DNA from: Algoriphagus yeomjeoni
GTDB lineage: Bacteria; Bacteroidota; Bacteroidia; Cytophagales; Cyclobacteriaceae
NCBI RefSeq assembly: GCF_003259505.1
Contig: NZ_QLLK01000010.1
Coordinates: 1-64,000 of the forward strand
Direction: 5' to 3'
DNA length: 64,000 nt
Shown: positions 10,664 through 19,813 of the stretch, piece by piece
How the letters are laid out: each line of letters begins with the position of its first letter
Numbering within the stretch: the stretch's first letter is position 1
Notes under the pieces: generated by a model
Told to the model about the DNA's origin: nothing
The model's database searches: none
What the model saw: only the letters and a program-made list of their open reading frames with translations
Translations under genes and position numbers: made by a program

Positions 10664-11392
10664 CTACACCTTCACTCCCTTCGATTTCCTCTGGGCCTCG
10701 GGGATCTTTTCAGCCACAGCTTTAGCCTGGTTTTGGACTTCTGTCAAATCACTGTTTTTCATTCGCTTTCCTTCCCCATCATAAACATTCATTGTTTTGT
10801 ACTTAGGATTGGCCTCCAGCAAAAACCTCGAATCACTGCCTATAATATCAACCTCGTGGCGGTTTCCTTTCTTCAGGCTGTAAAGTAACAGGCTAAGCTG
10901 GTCTGGTGACCCCATGTTATTTAAAGGAAGCTTCTGTACCGTATCCTCAAGTTTAAACCCATAATTCTGGTGGTATTGGGTGACCGGATGCTGTCCCTTC
11001 TCATCCTTACTCCCCAAATCCAACTGAAGCCAGGCATTGTATCGTTCCCCCTCTTTGTTGAACAGACTTTTATAAATTGCTCTTCCTTCCAATAGATTGA
11101 AGGCTTCTTTGGCTGAAACCCCCTGATTTTGGTAAAATCGCTGGGACTGCTCTTTCCCTTCAGGCGTACTTAATTTGGCATCAAAGCCATTATAATAATA
11201 CCTGCCCTCATCCGACTTTCTAAAATGTAAGCCGTACTCTAGTTTTTTATCCCCAATATCCTTGGTCAGGTTCAGCTCAAAATCGCTTTTCTTAGCCTTG
11301 ACCTGTTTCTCCAGTTCTTTGTTTAGAGTCTCTCCGAATCCTGAGTATTTCAGTCGGTCCTGTAGCTCCTGTATGTTTTCTTTGATTGTCAT
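10664..11392 (-). CDS. DUF3945-related conjugative-element protein
   Basis: The 242-residue soluble protein has no signal peptide or membrane segment. The central part contains the pattern seen in Bacteroidota mobile-element proteins related to DUF3945/DUF4099: YYYNGFDAKL, then KEAFNLLEGRAIYKSL and YNAWLQLDL (about residues 65-125). The molecular function is unknown; such proteins commonly sit at the end of tra operons or beside antirestriction and topoisomerase-like genes. It starts 7 bases after traN and is the last gene before the terminator at 10594-10620, so it belongs to the transfer transcript. Both ends are lysine-rich. The family assignment comes from motif recall. Confidence 0.6.
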   Translation of the reverse strand: MTIKENIQELQDRLKYSGFGETLNKELEKQVKAKKSDFELNLTKDIGDKKLEYGLHFRKSDEGRYYYNGFDAKLSTPEGKEQSQRFYQNQGVSAKEAFNLLEGRAIYKSLFNKEGERYNAWLQLDLGSKDEKGQHPVTQYHQNYGFKLEDTVQKLPLNNMGSPDQLSLLLYSLKKGNRHEVDIIGSDSRFLLEANPKYKTMNVYDGEGKRMKNSDLTEVQNQAKAVAEKIPEAQRKSKGVKV

Positions 11393-11399
11393 GATTGGG

Positions 11400-12236
11400 T
11401 TATTTTTGGTTTGAAATTAAAATGGGTTGAACCTGAAGTAGTTTCTTCCCTGATAGCTTCACGACCGGATTGCGGTCACCATTGCTTTCAAAAACCTGAA
11501 TGGAAAGTTCCTTTGCATCAGCTATAGTAAACCGGGGAAATGCAAAAACAGCCACACCTGCAGATTTACCGGCAACGCCTTGAAAAGGACTGAATGAAAT
11601 TGGCTCGATGGATACTTCTCTGATTGCCGTGCGTTTTGTCTGCTTTTTGTCCTGAACAGTAAACCTCCATTTTTTTGCCAGGTAGTCCACCCAACTTTCA
11701 TTTTCAACTGCCAGTTGAAAAAACAGTAACCCGTCTTTTTCAATTAGTTCTCCCAATCCCAGCCGGACCATACCCCTCTTTTTTCCCCAGAACAATCTAT
11801 TGGGAATCCACTGAGACATTTCATTGATCACAGCAGAAATATCAGCCGCATTCATAGCCGACCCTTCCAACAATGCATTGGCATATTCGACCTCTTGCTG
11901 CTTCCCGATATCTATAGGTCTGGCATCCGGATAGTCTGTGAAGTCCACTGTAAAAGGATACAGCTTTCCTTCGCTGGTTATCACATACATGCTGGTAGAA
12001 CTAAAATACCTTATTCCAGCTTTCAGCTTCAGCACGTTGGGAGCGGCCTTATCCTTTTCAGAAAGCACGGCCGGACTTCCAAAATCCGCACTGACTACCT
12101 CATAAGGAAAAACCAGCACCGTAGTTTTGTCCCATCCGATCTGAATCGGATAGGTTTCCATCTGTGCCTCCTGAACGAATTGGGCACAACAAATCGGGGA
12201 TAGCGCAAACGCTATCAATACCATAATAATTCTCAT
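11400..12236 (-). CDS. traN: Conjugative transposon protein TraN
   Basis: The 278-residue protein has a signal peptide (residues 1-18, ending SPICCAQ). The start of the mature protein, with its PIQIGWDKTTVLVFPYEV segment, is the typical TraN (DUF4138) opening, in which a beta domain binds the secretion core. TraN is the VirB9-like component of the Bacteroides-type mating apparatus, thought to lie in the periplasm or at the outer membrane with TraM. The gene order (traM directly upstream, 25 bases away) and the length agree with the family. No lipobox is evident. The AQ at the cleavage site is normal. Confidence 0.85.
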   Translation of the reverse strand: MRIIMVLIAFALSPICCAQFVQEAQMETYPIQIGWDKTTVLVFPYEVVSADFGSPAVLSEKDKAAPNVLKLKAGIRYFSSTSMYVITSEGKLYPFTVDFTDYPDARPIDIGKQQEVEYANALLEGSAMNAADISAVINEMSQWIPNRLFWGKKRGMVRLGLGELIEKDGLLFFQLAVENESWVDYLAKKWRFTVQDKKQTKRTAIREVSIEPISFSPFQGVAGKSAGVAVFAFPRFTIADAKELSIQVFESNGDRNPVVKLSGKKLLQVQPILISNQK

Positions 12237-12261
12237 AGAAAATGCTTTTAAAGTGAACAGA

Positions 12262-13494
12262 TTAATTAACAGCCTGATCAGCCAATAGCAGTGGGTGGCC
12301 TGCCTTGACCATTACCTTGACCAGTTTTGCTTTTTTAGACAGGATGCCTTTCACTGTTTCCATCCCGGCCATGGAGGCCTGCGCCTCCCAGGAGGCTGAC
12401 ATACCCATCCTATTCATGGACTGTATTCCATCACCTGCTCCCTGCTTGACTGCATCACGGGTGATGGCATTGGGAATCCTTATTCCGGGAAGTGCATCCA
12501 GATCCACCACTTCCATATCAACTGGAATGATCAAGTTCCCGGAACGGATACTCCGTACTGCTATATTCAGCCGTTCTCCGTTCAATGTGCAGACTCCGGT
12601 TATAGGCGTTCCTGCTGAAAACTCCACCCCATCTATGAATAGGGACTGGGTCAGTTCCATTTCGATGGAAGCACCCGATACCACTTCCTGATCTTTGGTC
12701 ACTTGGGCAGCAATAGCAGGCCGAACGCTTGCAAAGGCTAAGGGCTTTTTACTATCCAGTGAATAGAACCCATTTCGTTCTCTCCCAGAATAGGCAGATT
12801 CCTTAGGAGAATCCGCTTGCGTACTATGTTCACCCAGACTGACAGAAAAAACAGTTTCCCCCTCCCGTTCATGTATCTGTGACATGCGATCATGAACCCG
12901 TTGCGGATGCTGTACATCCAGTAATTTATCCAGCATGGCATCAATCCGCTTCATCTCAGGGTCTTCTATTTCAGGGGCTGTAACGGTTGCCATCAGAGCT
13001 TCCAGCTTTTGTAGATCAGGATCGGCAGAAGCGCTACCCTGCTCCGGTGATTCAGCTGAGACAACCTCCTGACCGACGGGTTCCTGCTGCATATCCGGTT
13101 GGTTGAGTAGTTTTTCCAGGACAAGCAATTTTTCCTGCACCTCGTTTTCGGTTTCCTGAAGTGTACTTTTCTGTCCTGTGTATGCAGTAGAACGATATAA
13201 AGTATCCTCCTTCTCTATTGCACTATCAGCAAAGGGATCCATCCTCCTTTGTTCCCGTACCTGCGAAGCCCTTTTTTCCGCATGTTCATAGGATTCCAGT
13301 TTATTCAGCACAATCGATTCTACTTGGGCTTCCGGCAGCGTCATGTTCAGTCCTTTCTGCTGTTCTCCTATACTTGGTTCACCGGTACCTCCTCCCATAG
13401 CCCAGAAGGCTAGGCAAAGGAATGGTAGGGTAAGGATGGGAAGTACAAGCAAAAATTTGCGTTCTTTTTTCTGTTTTTCAGTTAGCTGTTGCAT
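12262..13494 (-). CDS. traM: Conjugative transposon protein TraM
   Basis: The 410-residue protein has a short cytoplasmic N-terminus rich in Lys, one membrane segment at about residues 14-32 (LLVLPILTLPFLCLAFWAMGG), a long charged and Gln-rich linker, and a compact C-terminal domain from about residue 265 (SIEMELTQSLFIDGVEF...). This layout is the TraM/VirB10 architecture: an inner-membrane anchored protein spanning the periplasm to the outer-membrane pore. The C-terminal domain has the glycine and hydrophobic pattern of VirB10-like proteins (GTPITGVCTLNGERLNI). It is preceded by traL and followed by traN in the expected order. Confidence 0.85.
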   Translation of the reverse strand: MQQLTEKQKKERKFLLVLPILTLPFLCLAFWAMGGGTGEPSIGEQQKGLNMTLPEAQVESIVLNKLESYEHAEKRASQVREQRRMDPFADSAIEKEDTLYRSTAYTGQKSTLQETENEVQEKLLVLEKLLNQPDMQQEPVGQEVVSAESPEQGSASADPDLQKLEALMATVTAPEIEDPEMKRIDAMLDKLLDVQHPQRVHDRMSQIHEREGETVFSVSLGEHSTQADSPKESAYSGRERNGFYSLDSKKPLAFASVRPAIAAQVTKDQEVVSGASIEMELTQSLFIDGVEFSAGTPITGVCTLNGERLNIAVRSIRSGNLIIPVDMEVVDLDALPGIRIPNAITRDAVKQGAGDGIQSMNRMGMSASWEAQASMAGMETVKGILSKKAKLVKVMVKAGHPLLLADQAVN

Positions 13495-13506
13495 GGTATG
13501 GTTTAG

Positions 13507-13785
13507 TTATTGGTTTAAAGTTTTTGGTTCATAGTCAAGGGAGTCGAAGTAAATCAGCGGAGGTTCCCATGCGGGAATACGCAGGGAAGTGGTAGTTTCT
13601 ATGGACATTTCCAGTATCAAACTACCCCCTAGCACCGCTATACAAAGCAGTATAAACAGGAGTATCAATCGCTTTTTAGCGGGCTCCGGGATTCGATTGA
13701 CCTTTTTAGAAAACAGAGCAACATATTTTTCAAGAAAGGCACTTTCCTGAATTGCGGAAGAAACAGGTATCCCCAGTATTCTCAT
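13507..13785 (-). CDS. TraL-position small membrane protein
   Basis: The 92-residue protein has one clear membrane segment (about residues 41-60, LILLFILLCIAVLGGSLIL) preceded by a basic stretch and followed by a short periplasmic tail rich in Pro and Tyr. Its position between traK and traM and its size match TraL (DUF3989) of Bacteroides conjugative transposons. It overlaps the end of traK by 4 bases (ATGA), which indicates translational coupling. The role of TraL is not well defined. The call rests on synteny and topology, not on a strong motif. Confidence 0.65.
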   Translation of the reverse strand: MRILGIPVSSAIQESAFLEKYVALFSKKVNRIPEPAKKRLILLFILLCIAVLGGSLILEMSIETTTSLRIPAWEPPLIYFDSLDYEPKTLNQ

Positions 13786-14399
13786 CGCTTTTTCACCGTT
13801 ATCGTTTCGTTGGAAAGGGTTTCCCAGTTTTCAATCAGAAATCCATGGGGATTCTGATCCGTGCGGTCAATGTGCCGCAGCCTTCCTTTGGTGATTAGAC
13901 TTCTGGTCACCACCGAAGTAGGCCGGATGATCTTTTGCTTTCCATAAAACCTGAAATCAAAAGGATAGGAATCAATCGAGATACTCACACTGTCCGTCTC
14001 CACGGTCTGATTCATATTGGCTGATACGATTTGGGTGTAATAGCCCCCTTCCCGCAGGTTGTCATAAACGCTTTTGGCAGAACCATCCGCCAGATAAAGG
14101 CTCTTGGACACTTGCTCCCTGATGAAGTTTTCATCCGGACTCAGCGTAAAGAAATAATGATGGAACATCCTCACGTGATCCCTTGCCTCTACCGGTATGT
14201 TTTCTTTTTTCGTAGCAGAAAAAGCCTCCAATGCTTTTCCTTCTGCCAGGATAAAAATCCGTTCCTGTGCTGCCTGGGTTGCCTCCATTGCCCTCATCCC
14301 CAGGTAGCCTGATAGGCAGAGTGAACCCAGGGTAACTGCATAGGATAGGTATTTGACATGGCGGAAAGCAGTATCCAGATTTTTGAGATTTTGAAACAT
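13782..14399 (-). CDS. traK: Conjugative transposon protein TraK
   Basis: The 205-residue protein has a short N-terminal cytoplasmic part, one membrane segment at residues 19-35, and a periplasmic domain. The opening (FQNLKNLDTAFRHVKYLSYA) and the HVRMFHHYFFTLSPDENFI segment near residue 85 are characteristic of TraK, the VirB8-like assembly factor of this mating system. It overlaps traL by 4 bases and begins 6 bases after the traJ stop, so it is within one polycistronic message. Confidence 0.88.
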   Translation of the reverse strand: MFQNLKNLDTAFRHVKYLSYAVTLGSLCLSGYLGMRAMEATQAAQERIFILAEGKALEAFSATKKENIPVEARDHVRMFHHYFFTLSPDENFIREQVSKSLYLADGSAKSVYDNLREGGYYTQIVSANMNQTVETDSVSISIDSYPFDFRFYGKQKIIRPTSVVTRSLITKGRLRHIDRTDQNPHGFLIENWETLSNETITVKKR

Positions 14400-14405
14400 A
14401 GTACC

Positions 14406-15389
14406 TTATTTGATGACTTGATGAATAACCTGGGTTCCACCCAACGCACTGGACTTGGCTGCCCCTGTGGCAGAATTAAGCAAACTATCCCTACCACCCG
14501 GCTGCACGATAAATCCAGCCACATTGGGAACCGTCATATAACCGATAATGGCAATAACCATGAAGATCAAGTAGCCTAACGAAGAAGTGAAATCCCCATC
14601 CAGTACCATCATATTGAGTTGGATTTTGGCGATGATTGCACCAAAGATATTGGCTACCGGGAGCCACAGGGACACATTGATGTAGCGCGCAAACCAAGCT
14701 GCCAGGGTATGCTGGAACCCGTCAAAGACAGAAAGACCAAAGACGAGCGGACCAAGAATGGACAGTACGATCAGCTGAAAGGTGCGGATGGTGTTAATAC
14801 ATAAGGCAGCGGCGAAAAACAGCACCTGCAAAAACTCTGATATCAGTTTGCTGACAATGGCTCTTAGATTAAAAACAAAAACCTCGTTTGCCAAGCGCTC
14901 AAAAAAGCCCATGTCTTTCAGGTTTTCAGGGTATTTTTGCTCACCACTATCGAGCAAGTGGTTGATATAAGGCTCAAGCTGTTCAGCCTCCATTTCATAG
15001 ATATGATTGGAAATAGCTTCGTTCGTTCCTTCCACCATTTCAGCTGTAGCCCTGATGATTGGGCTCATGGTTCCATTAATCACCGCCAATACCTGCGGAA
15101 AGAGCATAATAGCCAACCCTATGGCAAAAGGGCGAAGTAAGGGATACATATCAATAGGTTCCGAGCGGGCAATATGACCCCAGACCCGCATGCTGATATA
15201 CCAGATGGCCGCAAATCCTGCCACCGCTCTGGCAACGGTAATCAGCCCATTGGCCAATGGAATCATTTCTTCGTAGAGTTGATCCAATACCTCATGCAGG
15301 CCTTCGACACTTCCGGAAATAGCCTGTGCCTGGACAGATCCGGTGAGTAGGAATACCATTCCCACCAGTAAAATGGCTTGTTTCCTCAT
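14406..15389 (-). CDS. traJ: Conjugative transposon protein TraJ (VirB6-like)
   Basis: The 327-residue polytopic protein has a signal-like N-terminus followed by several membrane segments (about residues 45-70, 85-105, 185-215, 240-265, 275-300). The segments ITVARAVAGFAAIWYIS and EPIDMYPLLRPFAIGLAI match the TraJ family, the inner-membrane channel component comparable to VirB6. The start codon overlaps the end of the third traI-like gene by 4 bases (ATGA). The C-terminus is a short Ser/Gly-rich cytoplasmic tail. Confidence 0.87.
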   Translation of the reverse strand: MRKQAILLVGMVFLLTGSVQAQAISGSVEGLHEVLDQLYEEMIPLANGLITVARAVAGFAAIWYISMRVWGHIARSEPIDMYPLLRPFAIGLAIMLFPQVLAVINGTMSPIIRATAEMVEGTNEAISNHIYEMEAEQLEPYINHLLDSGEQKYPENLKDMGFFERLANEVFVFNLRAIVSKLISEFLQVLFFAAALCINTIRTFQLIVLSILGPLVFGLSVFDGFQHTLAAWFARYINVSLWLPVANIFGAIIAKIQLNMMVLDGDFTSSLGYLIFMVIAIIGYMTVPNVAGFIVQPGGRDSLLNSATGAAKSSALGGTQVIHQVIK

Positions 15390-16036
15390 GGTTTTATTCC
15401 GTTTAATTCCAAGATTGACTTTCGTTCATTTCTAACCCTGTTCCGTTGAATTCCAAGTGAATTAATCTCTGTGTTTATATCCCGCAGAGAGACCAACAGA
15501 CCTGACATTTCCACATGCAGGCGATCAATGGCTTCCAACCGTTCGAAGTCCGACATGCGCAGCTCCCCTGCGGTAAGAATCAGTACCAGCTCATCGAGGT
15601 TACGCAGGGAAGCCTTAAACAGCCCTTCATACATTTCTGCCAGATATGCGAGCTCAGCAGCAGTAAAAGAATCTCCCTTGCTAACCTTCGTATAGGTGGA
15701 TTTATATTCGCCCAAAATCCGCTGCTGGTATTGGATGATTTCAGCTACACGGTAGTACGTTCTGACCTCAGGGCTGACTTTAAGGAGTTCATTCAAAAAT
15801 GCCTCGTGGAGCTTGAAATTACCTTCAGCTATTCCTTTCACCCTAGAATATCCCTGCTCCAGAACAAAATACCCCTTATGCATTTGGTCCAGGATTTCCT
15901 TTAGCTGCATCAGCTTTTCGTAATTCAGCAAAAGCTGTGTAGCCTCATGGGTCTGGCTGTTCCCTGGAGAGGGATGCAGCAACCCAAGCAGCAGCATCCC
16001 CAGCCCAATGACCTGTTTGATTTTACCTGACATCAT
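15386..16036 (-). CDS. Third traI-like (VirB5-like) exported coiled-coil protein
   Basis: The 216-residue protein has a signal peptide (about residues 1-27, ending SPGNSQ) and then long amphipathic helices. It is clearly related to the preceding gene: HKGYFVLEQGYSRVKGIAEGN aligns with KKGYEIAKAGWSLAGDIQAGE, and the late motif FERLEAIDRLHVEM aligns with GERLAAIDGLYAGI. The architecture of a signal peptide and helical bundle resembles VirB5, the minor pilus/adhesin component, but this is by analogy. It overlaps its upstream neighbour by 14 bases and traJ by 4. Some databases label such neighbours TerB-like; I see no metal site. Confidence 0.6.
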   Translation of the reverse strand: MMSGKIKQVIGLGMLLLGLLHPSPGNSQTHEATQLLLNYEKLMQLKEILDQMHKGYFVLEQGYSRVKGIAEGNFKLHEAFLNELLKVSPEVRTYYRVAEIIQYQQRILGEYKSTYTKVSKGDSFTAAELAYLAEMYEGLFKASLRNLDELVLILTAGELRMSDFERLEAIDRLHVEMSGLLVSLRDINTEINSLGIQRNRVRNERKSILELNGIKP

Positions 16037-16697
16037 AGAAACTGTTTAGTTGTTGGTGTTGGGTTTCTTTTCGCTTCCTATGCAAATCCAGTGACCGGAT
16101 TCTCCCGTTGTAGACATTCAAGCCTTGAAAAAGCTGTTGAATTCCCGCGTACAATCCATCTATCGCAGCCAGCCTTTCCCCATCATCCATAGCATAAGAA
16201 TCCGAAGACAGTAACTCATGGAGCTCATCCATGAGGACATCCGCCTGCGCTTTACTTCCCCTATTGAATCTATTGACAGCCATTATCTCTCCCTCTTCCA
16301 GCATGCTTTGATCAGCCAGAAATCTATCCATCCAATCCACCTCCCTGTTGATCTGCCTATATACATTCGGTATTTCCAGCGCAATCGGGTAATCCCGGAC
16401 TAGCGGATGAACTGCAACCAAATTCCCGAAGTAGTCGGTGTGCAGTGAGTATTCACCGGCCTGAATGTCACCGGCCAGACTCCATCCTGCCTTGGCTATT
16501 TCATATCCCTTTTTTGCCACCTCCAGATAGGCAGACAGTGCAGCTATCTGATTGAGTTTGTAGCTGGTCTGCAGCTTTTTCTGCTTAGTCCACTCCTCCA
16601 GAGTCTGGGCGGTTACACACGGTCCAACACTCATCATTACCAGCAGGAGAATCACCCTGCTTACTCTCCAGGAATAGTTATTTTCTATCCAAATCAT
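16023..16697 (-). CDS. Second traI-like (VirB5-like) exported coiled-coil protein
   Basis: The 224-residue protein has a signal peptide ending near CVTAQ (residue 31) and a helical mature part. The region around residues 60-100 (AKKGYEIAKAGWSLAGDIQ, then a Leu-His-rich stretch and HPLVRDY) and the later DGERLAAIDGLYAGIQQL motif align with the following gene, so the two are paralogues. The start lies 20 bases inside the end of the first traI-like gene, a long overlap implying coupling. The function is inferred as a periplasmic or pilus-associated part of the mating channel. No catalytic motif is visible. Confidence 0.6.
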   Translation of the reverse strand: MIWIENNYSWRVSRVILLLVMMSVGPCVTAQTLEEWTKQKKLQTSYKLNQIAALSAYLEVAKKGYEIAKAGWSLAGDIQAGEYSLHTDYFGNLVAVHPLVRDYPIALEIPNVYRQINREVDWMDRFLADQSMLEEGEIMAVNRFNRGSKAQADVLMDELHELLSSDSYAMDDGERLAAIDGLYAGIQQLFQGLNVYNGRIRSLDLHRKRKETQHQQLNSFYDVR

Positions 16698-17373
16698 AGT
16701 TCTGTTTTAGGTTGTTGAGTGGCAGTAATTCACGGGAACGGATCAGGCGCATATTCCTTGAATTATGCGACCTTAAATCCACGAGATTTTTGCGGATTCT
16801 GTCCTCTGCCAGATGAAGGGAAGCCAGCCGGTCAGCATCATTCATCTGGGCGGTAAATGAAGTCATCACCCCGCTCAGGTGGCTGAGATTCTGTATAGAC
16901 TCCTCCAGGATTTGTTGATATATCCCTGAGATCAACTTCTTTTCTTCCCATGCCAAAGCAGGAGAATTGTTGATCATTCCCCAGGTAGTTTGATACTCCC
17001 TGACCAACTGTTTTTGCATAGCGGCAATATCCCGCACCCGTTGAAACTGTGCGATGATCCGCTTGACTTTCCAGAGTTCCTCAAAGAGTTCATCGTACTG
17101 CTTTCGCTGATTTTCATTCCACTCTGAAATCTCTGAAAGCCTCAGCTCACTCAGTTTATTCTCCAACACCTTCTGAGCATTCTGAAGCCAGATCGTCTGG
17201 TTCTGCAGGCGCTGGATTTTCAGATCAATTGCCTGGATGACCTTTTTCACCCCAGCCTTTATTACTTCCAAAATCACAGCGATGGGAACGGCAGCTGCTT
17301 GCTGCATGGGCAATGCAGTCAGACTGATGACCAGCGGCAGGACTACCATCACAATTCGTTTTCTGATTTTCAT
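16678..17373 (-). CDS. Conjugative transposon protein TraI-like (DUF4141 type)
   Basis: The 231-residue protein has a signal peptide (about residues 1-28, PMQQAAAVP) and then almost continuous alpha-helix with coiled-coil character (KKVIQAIDLKIQRLQNQ, then WLQNAQKVLENKL). Its position directly after traG and before traJ is that of traI in Bacteroides-type elements. It shares the late ADRLASLHLAEDRI motif with the next two genes, so three related genes stand in tandem. It starts 2 bases after the traG stop. TraI of this system is not a relaxase (unlike F-plasmid TraI); it is an exported structural protein. Confidence 0.7.
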   Translation of the reverse strand: MKIRKRIVMVVLPLVISLTALPMQQAAAVPIAVILEVIKAGVKKVIQAIDLKIQRLQNQTIWLQNAQKVLENKLSELRLSEISEWNENQRKQYDELFEELWKVKRIIAQFQRVRDIAAMQKQLVREYQTTWGMINNSPALAWEEKKLISGIYQQILEESIQNLSHLSGVMTSFTAQMNDADRLASLHLAEDRIRKNLVDLRSHNSRNMRLIRSRELLPLNNLKQNYDLDRK

Positions 17374-17375
17374 AG

Positions 17376-19811
17376 CTAGTTGATTTCAAGTTCTTTCGAG
17401 AGTACCTCAATCGCCCTTTTTCGGCTACCGTATTTCTTGGTCAATTCCTCAACCCTCATTTTCTCCCGCTCCTCGGTCGTATAAGTGAGGTATTCTTCCG
17501 GGCTCACTTCCACCCTGTACACCTTTTTATAAATACTGATATATACTTCCTTGTAATTCCTGCCTGGCTCTTTGGCTTTATTCATCGATAGAATAATTGC
17601 CTTCTCCTGATCAGTCAAACCCAACAACTCCTGGATGTCCTTAAACTTGTTTTGGTACTTGCTCTGATCCAGCAGGATCTTGACATCGGCATTGTTGATG
17701 ATCGCATGTTTGATGATCGGGCTGGAGATGATGTCTTCCACTTCCTGGGTCACCACAATGGCTTCCCCAAAGAATTTCCTGACCGTCTTGAACAGGTACT
17801 TGATGTACTCTGCCATCCCTTCCTTTGCGATGGCCTTCCAAGCCTCCTCAATCAGGATGATCTTTCTGACCCCCTTGAGCTTGCGCATTTTGGAAATAAA
17901 GATTTCCATGATCATCAGGGTCACCACCGGAAAGAGGATGGGATGATCCTTGATGTTATCCAGTTCAAAGACGATAAAGCGCTGCTGCAGCAAATCAAGA
18001 TTTTCCCGTGCATTCAGCAGGTAATCAAATTCACCACCCCTGTAATATGGGCGCAACACGTACATAAAATTGTCCACATCGAAGTCATGCTCCCTGACCC
18101 CATCCCGCTTTAAAACCTCCCTGAATTCCTTACTCAGGTAGTCATAAAAAGTATCGAAGCAGGGGAAGAGCTCCAGGTCATTTTCCAACAGCTCAAAATA
18201 TCCCGACACCGCATTGGAAATTGCGACATACTCTGAGCGCCTGAATACCTCATCCTCTTTTTTCCACAATGCAATGAGCAGGGTTTTGAGACTTTCCTTC
18301 TTTTCGGTTTCCGGCCGCTTTCTTCCTTCCACATGAAAGGGGTTAAAGCGGATGGGATTGTCCTGCTCGTAGGTAAAGTAATATCCCCCGATCAGCTCAC
18401 AGAGTCCATGGTAAGAATGCCCCACATCCACCAATACCACATGTGTACCCTGTTCATAGTAAGAGCGCATCAGGTGATTGGTGAGAAAGGATTTTCCCGA
18501 TCCTGAAGGCCCCAAAACAAATTTGTTCCGGTTGGTGATCAGCCCTTGCTTCATCGGCTCATCGGAAATATCCACATGGATAGGATACCCGGTAATCCGG
18601 TCTCCCAGCCGAATTCCGACCGGACTTCGGGAACTCCTGTAGTGGGTTTCCAGATTGAAAAAGCAGGTAGCCTGTGCAATAAAGGTGTCGAAGGTTTCAT
18701 TCACCGGAAAAGCAGCTTCATTTCCCGGAAGGCCTGCCCAGAAAATCTGCGGTGCACCAACGGTTTCCTGTTTGGGCACCACATTCATTTTGGCAAGCGC
18801 ACCCGCTGCCAGATTTCGCAGCATCCCTACCTCCTGGGATCTATCAGTCCAGCACATCACATTAAAATGTGCCTTTACTGCCTTTCTTCCTGTGGCAATA
18901 GCCTCATTTAAAAACTCCGCTGTAGCATCCCGTGCAATGGCATTCTCCCTGGAATAGTTGGCCAGAGATTCCAGTCGTTGCCGCTTGGATTCCAGGGCTT
19001 TCAACTTCTTTTGGTGATCTTCAACAAACAGAAACTGGTTATAGATATGATTACAGGGTAGCAAGGCACAGACAGGCGTGGAAAAACCGATTGGAAAATC
19101 CGTCTGATCGGTTCCATAGGGTTCATAAGCTTTATGGGGACTTACTGTGGAAGGCAGATTATCCACCTCCCCCAAACTATAGAGCTGTACATACTTGCTT
19201 CCTATTTTCCACTCCGGCTTGAACTGAATATCCTGAAGTAGATCCACCTCTCCCAAATTCAGGTATTCCTCCAAAACACCCGGCTTCCACGGGGTTCCCG
19301 CCAGTTGTTCCCCATTCATGCGCCTCAACCCAATTCCTGCATCCCCAAGAATCTGGACAAGCTGGCCAAGTACATTCTGAAACTCCTCCAGTACATTAAC
19401 TTCCAACAGTTCTATCGGAACAAGCGTTTTTCTCAGCAAATTGGAAACAGCCGAATTCCCCAGCTTATTTCCCCTGGGTCTTTTGGTGATATACAGTAAA
19501 CAGCGGTGGTTAAGATGCGGCCGTTCCGCAAAGAAGCGCTCACTGGAAAGGGAATGGAAGGAATGATCCTGTCCTTCAAACTTTCCCTGATATGCGGCAT
19601 CTGTAAACCAGTCCTGCTTGTGCAGCACGGTATTTCCTGGCAGTACCCCTACAGCCTTATTCCAGGCATGATGCACCCCTTCGAATCCCGCAGCACTCAG
19701 GGAAAACAGTTCAGGCAATTCCACCTCAAAGGCCGCTGTCATGTCCCCCACCCGGGAAAGGATCAGCTCATGCTCCACTTTGTAGATTGGAAATAAATTT
19801 TCTAAATCCAT
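17376..19811 (-). CDS. traG: Conjugative transposon ATPase TraG (VirB4-like)
   Basis: This 811-residue protein is the motor ATPase of the mating channel. The N-terminal opening with LFPIYKVEHELILSRVGDMT is typical of the family. The Walker A motif GPSGSGKS is at residues 434-441, followed by the SFLTNHLMRSYYEQG helix. A Walker B-type strand KIILIEEAWKAI lies further on, then an IVVTQEVEDI sensor region. Length and domain order agree with full-length TraG/VirB4. It is flanked by traF (2 bases upstream) and the traI-like genes (2 bases downstream). It is expected at the cytoplasmic face of the inner membrane. All core motifs are intact, so nothing suggests decay. Confidence 0.95.
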   Translation of the reverse strand: MDLENLFPIYKVEHELILSRVGDMTAAFEVELPELFSLSAAGFEGVHHAWNKAVGVLPGNTVLHKQDWFTDAAYQGKFEGQDHSFHSLSSERFFAERPHLNHRCLLYITKRPRGNKLGNSAVSNLLRKTLVPIELLEVNVLEEFQNVLGQLVQILGDAGIGLRRMNGEQLAGTPWKPGVLEEYLNLGEVDLLQDIQFKPEWKIGSKYVQLYSLGEVDNLPSTVSPHKAYEPYGTDQTDFPIGFSTPVCALLPCNHIYNQFLFVEDHQKKLKALESKRQRLESLANYSRENAIARDATAEFLNEAIATGRKAVKAHFNVMCWTDRSQEVGMLRNLAAGALAKMNVVPKQETVGAPQIFWAGLPGNEAAFPVNETFDTFIAQATCFFNLETHYRSSRSPVGIRLGDRITGYPIHVDISDEPMKQGLITNRNKFVLGPSGSGKSFLTNHLMRSYYEQGTHVVLVDVGHSYHGLCELIGGYYFTYEQDNPIRFNPFHVEGRKRPETEKKESLKTLLIALWKKEDEVFRRSEYVAISNAVSGYFELLENDLELFPCFDTFYDYLSKEFREVLKRDGVREHDFDVDNFMYVLRPYYRGGEFDYLLNARENLDLLQQRFIVFELDNIKDHPILFPVVTLMIMEIFISKMRKLKGVRKIILIEEAWKAIAKEGMAEYIKYLFKTVRKFFGEAIVVTQEVEDIISSPIIKHAIINNADVKILLDQSKYQNKFKDIQELLGLTDQEKAIILSMNKAKEPGRNYKEVYISIYKKVYRVEVSPEEYLTYTTEEREKMRVEELTKKYGSRKRAIEVLSKELEIN

Positions 19812-19813
19812 GC

